This document shows positions 5,159 to 6,380 of a stretch of 6,380 nucleotides of DNA, piece by piece. The DNA comes from JBKJML01 sp046596415 (GTDB taxonomy: Bacteria; Actinomycetota; Thermoleophilia; Gaiellales; Gaiellaceae): positions 1 to 6,380 of the forward strand of contig JBKJML010000189.1 of NCBI GenBank assembly GCA_046596415.1, written 5' to 3'. Position 1 is the stretch's first letter; each line of letters starts with the position of its first letter. The position numbers were made by a program, and so were the translations under genes. The notes under the pieces were generated by a model, which saw nothing but the letters and a program-made list of their open reading frames with translations, did not search any database and was not told where the DNA came from.

Positions 5159-5187
5159 GCAATGAACGGCCGCAATGATGGAATTGC
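5159..5187. promoter_or_regulatory. Candidate operator: GCAATGA repeats with an inverted half-site
   Basis: GCAATGA occurs at 5159-5165 and again at 5172-5178, 13 bp apart. The second copy forms a dyad GCAAT-N6-ATTGC (5172-5187) with an inverted half-site. The element lies near the middle of the divergent 196-bp spacer, in sequence richer in A/T than the rest of the window. Position and symmetry suit a site for the dimeric regulator encoded downstream of the kinase, but no known CitB-type consensus was matched. Confidence 0.35.
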
Positions 5188-5264
5188 CTGCACCAGTTCC
5201 TAACCTCTCGCCTTCTACCGAACAGCCCGTGCCGATCTTCGACGCGCCGGGTCATGTACTGAAA

Positions 5265-5271
5265 GAGGAGG
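5265..5271 (+). promoter_or_regulatory. Shine-Dalgarno GAGGAGG deciding the binding-protein start
   Basis: The purine run ends 8 nt before GTG 5280 and 14 nt before the in-frame ATG 5286, so GTG 5280 is the better start. It is the strongest ribosome-binding site in the window and implies a 5' leader, unlike the leaderless genes. No confident -10/-35 pair was found between 5190 and 5262. Confidence 0.75.
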
Positions 5272-5279
5272 AAAGTGCA

Positions 5280-6380
5280 GTGACGATGAAGTCAACTGTG
5301 CGCCGGGCGCTGTTGCCCGTTCTCGCACTCATTGCGGCGATCCTCGTCGTCGGGCCCGCTGCGGCGCGCACCGATGGGGGAAGCACCGCGAAGGCCGGCC
5401 CGCTCGCCGGGCTGATCAAGCAGTCCAAGAAGGAGTCGGGGCTCGTCTTCTACGCGAACGCCCCGGCGTCGAACCTGAAGGTCGTCACCGACCGGTTCCA
5501 GTACTACCACCCCTGGATCAAGACGACAGCGTACGACCTCGACAACAACGTCATCTTCTCCAAGTACGCGTCGGAGTCGGCGCAGGGCACGCGCACTGCA
5601 GACCTGCTCATCTCGAGCGCCCCGAACCTGTGGGTGTACGCGAAGCGGAAGGGCTACATGGTCGACTACAACCCGCTCGATCTGAAGTTCTTCCCGACGT
5701 TCGCGAAGCAGTACCCGGGCATCTTCATCATCTCGCCCGACCCCGCGATCATCATGTACAACAAGCTGCTCCTCAAGGACAAGGTGCCAGCGTCCCTGAC
5801 CGAGATCGCGAACGATCCGGGAACGTACGGGAAGCTCACCGGCTACACCGTCGACAACCTCTTCGGGTACACGGGCCTGTGGGGCTACGTCCAGAAGAAG
5901 GGTTGGGCGAATCTCGAGAAGATCGGCAAGGACAAGTTCAAGGCGCAGACCGGCGTCGCCGGCCAGCGGTCGCTCGTGTCGCAGGGAGCGGCCGTCGCGG
6001 CCTACCTGACCTCGCCGACCGTCCGGCTCACGATCGCGAATGATGCCGAGCTCGGCAAGATCCTCGGCTGGACGTACAACAAGGACGCGACACCGCTCAT
6101 CCCGCGAGGCATGGGCATCACCAAGAAGGCGGCGAGCCCCGCGTCCGCGAAGCTGTTCCTGAACTGGCTCTTCACGAAGGCGGGCCAGCAGGCGATGTGC
6201 GATGCAGGGTTCACGGCGTACCGGAACGCGTTCACGCCGAAGAACTGCTCGAACACGCTCGCCGACGTCTACGCGAAGGTCGGTCAGAAGAACACGATCC
6301 TCGTGCCGTTCAGCCAAAAGTTCGTGAACGATCAGCCTGCGTTCGCGAAGCGCTGGCGCGGGTTAGCCGAAGATCCCGTG
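5280..6380 (+). CDS. Secreted ABC-type solute-binding protein (AfuA/iron and organic-anion family), 3' end missing
   Basis: 367 residues are visible before the right edge cuts the gene; no stop is reached. The N-terminus is a Sec signal peptide: basic MTMKSTVRR, hydrophobic core 10-25, likely cleavage after GPAAA (about 29). There is no lipobox Cys, so it is not an obvious lipoprotein. The mature part follows the type II periplasmic-binding fold of the COG1840-like group. Evidence includes ESGLVFYANAP near the start, the first-lobe motif TADLLISSAP (106-115), and the late motif TPLIPRGMGITKKAASPASA (271-290) followed by AKLFLNWLFTKAGQQAM. No Tyr-Tyr pair typical of Fe3+ binders is seen in the second lobe. 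Cys307 and Cys323 are the only cysteines and could form a disulfide. It is divergent from the sensor kinase. Permease and ATPase genes would be expected to the right. The ligand (iron chelate, carboxylate or other anion) is unknown. Confidence 0.85.
   Translation, partial: MTMKSTVRRALLPVLALIAAILVVGPAAARTDGGSTAKAGPLAGLIKQSKKESGLVFYANAPASNLKVVTDRFQYYHPWIKTTAYDLDNNVIFSKYASESAQGTRTADLLISSAPNLWVYAKRKGYMVDYNPLDLKFFPTFAKQYPGIFIISPDPAIIMYNKLLLKDKVPASLTEIANDPGTYGKLTGYTVDNLFGYTGLWGYVQKKGWANLEKIGKDKFKAQTGVAGQRSLVSQGAAVAAYLTSPTVRLTIANDAELGKILGWTYNKDATPLIPRGMGITKKAASPASAKLFLNWLFTKAGQQAMCDAGFTAYRNAFTPKNCSNTLADVYAKVGQKNTILVPFSQKFVNDQPAFAKRWRGLAEDPV

Noticed and set aside
4131..5255. Long minus-strand frame (374 codons) overlapping the kinase gene and the divergent spacer
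   Set aside because: It is in another frame of the kinase gene, is extremely Arg/Pro-rich with no domain, and runs through the promoter region. It is a GC-driven shadow.
5502..5507. Tyr-Tyr (residues 75-76) in the binding protein as an Fe3+-binding pair
   Set aside because: It lies in the first helix region, which aligns with the FEKKYPGIKV-type segment of the family, not with the second-lobe Tyr pair that binds iron in FbpA-like proteins.
5292..6317. Minus-strand frame of 341 codons opposite the binding protein
   Set aside because: It is an Arg/Val/Glu-rich shadow without motifs. The plus frame has a signal peptide, Shine-Dalgarno sequence and family motifs.

Overview
The window is GC-rich (roughly two thirds G+C) with strong G/C preference at third codon positions, SD-less genes next to SD-led ones, and class II serine tRNAs without encoded CCA. 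The gene content (Nramp manganese transporter, a ClpS-like adaptor, a membrane-anchored cytochrome c, a CitA/CitB-type two-component system, an exported ABC binding protein) and the promoter style fit a free-living actinobacterium-like organism, possibly of the Thermoleophilia. That taxonomic placement is an inference from style, not from a marker gene.

Layout. Bases 2-1162 (+) hold the 3' part of an Nramp-family divalent metal/proton symporter, cut by the left edge. A small ClpS-like N-degron adaptor (1223-1522, +) and a two-helix membrane-anchored class I cytochrome c (1558-2112, +) follow, each with its own TAnnnT box 6-7 nt before the start codon and no Shine-Dalgarno sequence. This suggests leaderless transcripts rather than one operon. 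A strong hairpin at 2125-2146 separates the cytochrome gene from a serine tRNA cluster: tRNA-Ser(GGA) and tRNA-Ser(CGA) on the minus strand and tRNA-Ser(GCT) on the plus strand. The 228 bp between the divergent CGA and GCT genes contain no protein gene. They do contain a textbook minus-strand intrinsic terminator and a long dyad, so an unannotated small RNA is possible there.

The right half is a sensing and uptake locus. A CitA/DcuS-type sensor kinase (5083 to 3467, -) and a CitB/DpiA-type response regulator (3470 to 2784, -) overlap by 4 bp and form an operon. The kinase sensor domain carries Arg/His and Arg-x-Lys positions like those that bind citrate in CitA. Divergently, after a 196 bp spacer with a GCAAT-N6-ATTGC dyad, lies a secreted ABC-type solute-binding protein (5280 to beyond 6380, +) of the broad iron/organic-anion binding family. 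It is incomplete at the right edge. The simplest model is that the two-component system senses an extracellular carboxylate and controls the divergent transporter. The ligand and the regulation are inferred.

No mobile element, CRISPR array, prophage gene or clearly unprecedented system is visible. The most useful leads are the orphan terminator with its candidate RNA, the repeated TAnnnT/leaderless pattern, and the pairing of a citrate-type sensor with an iron-family binding protein.
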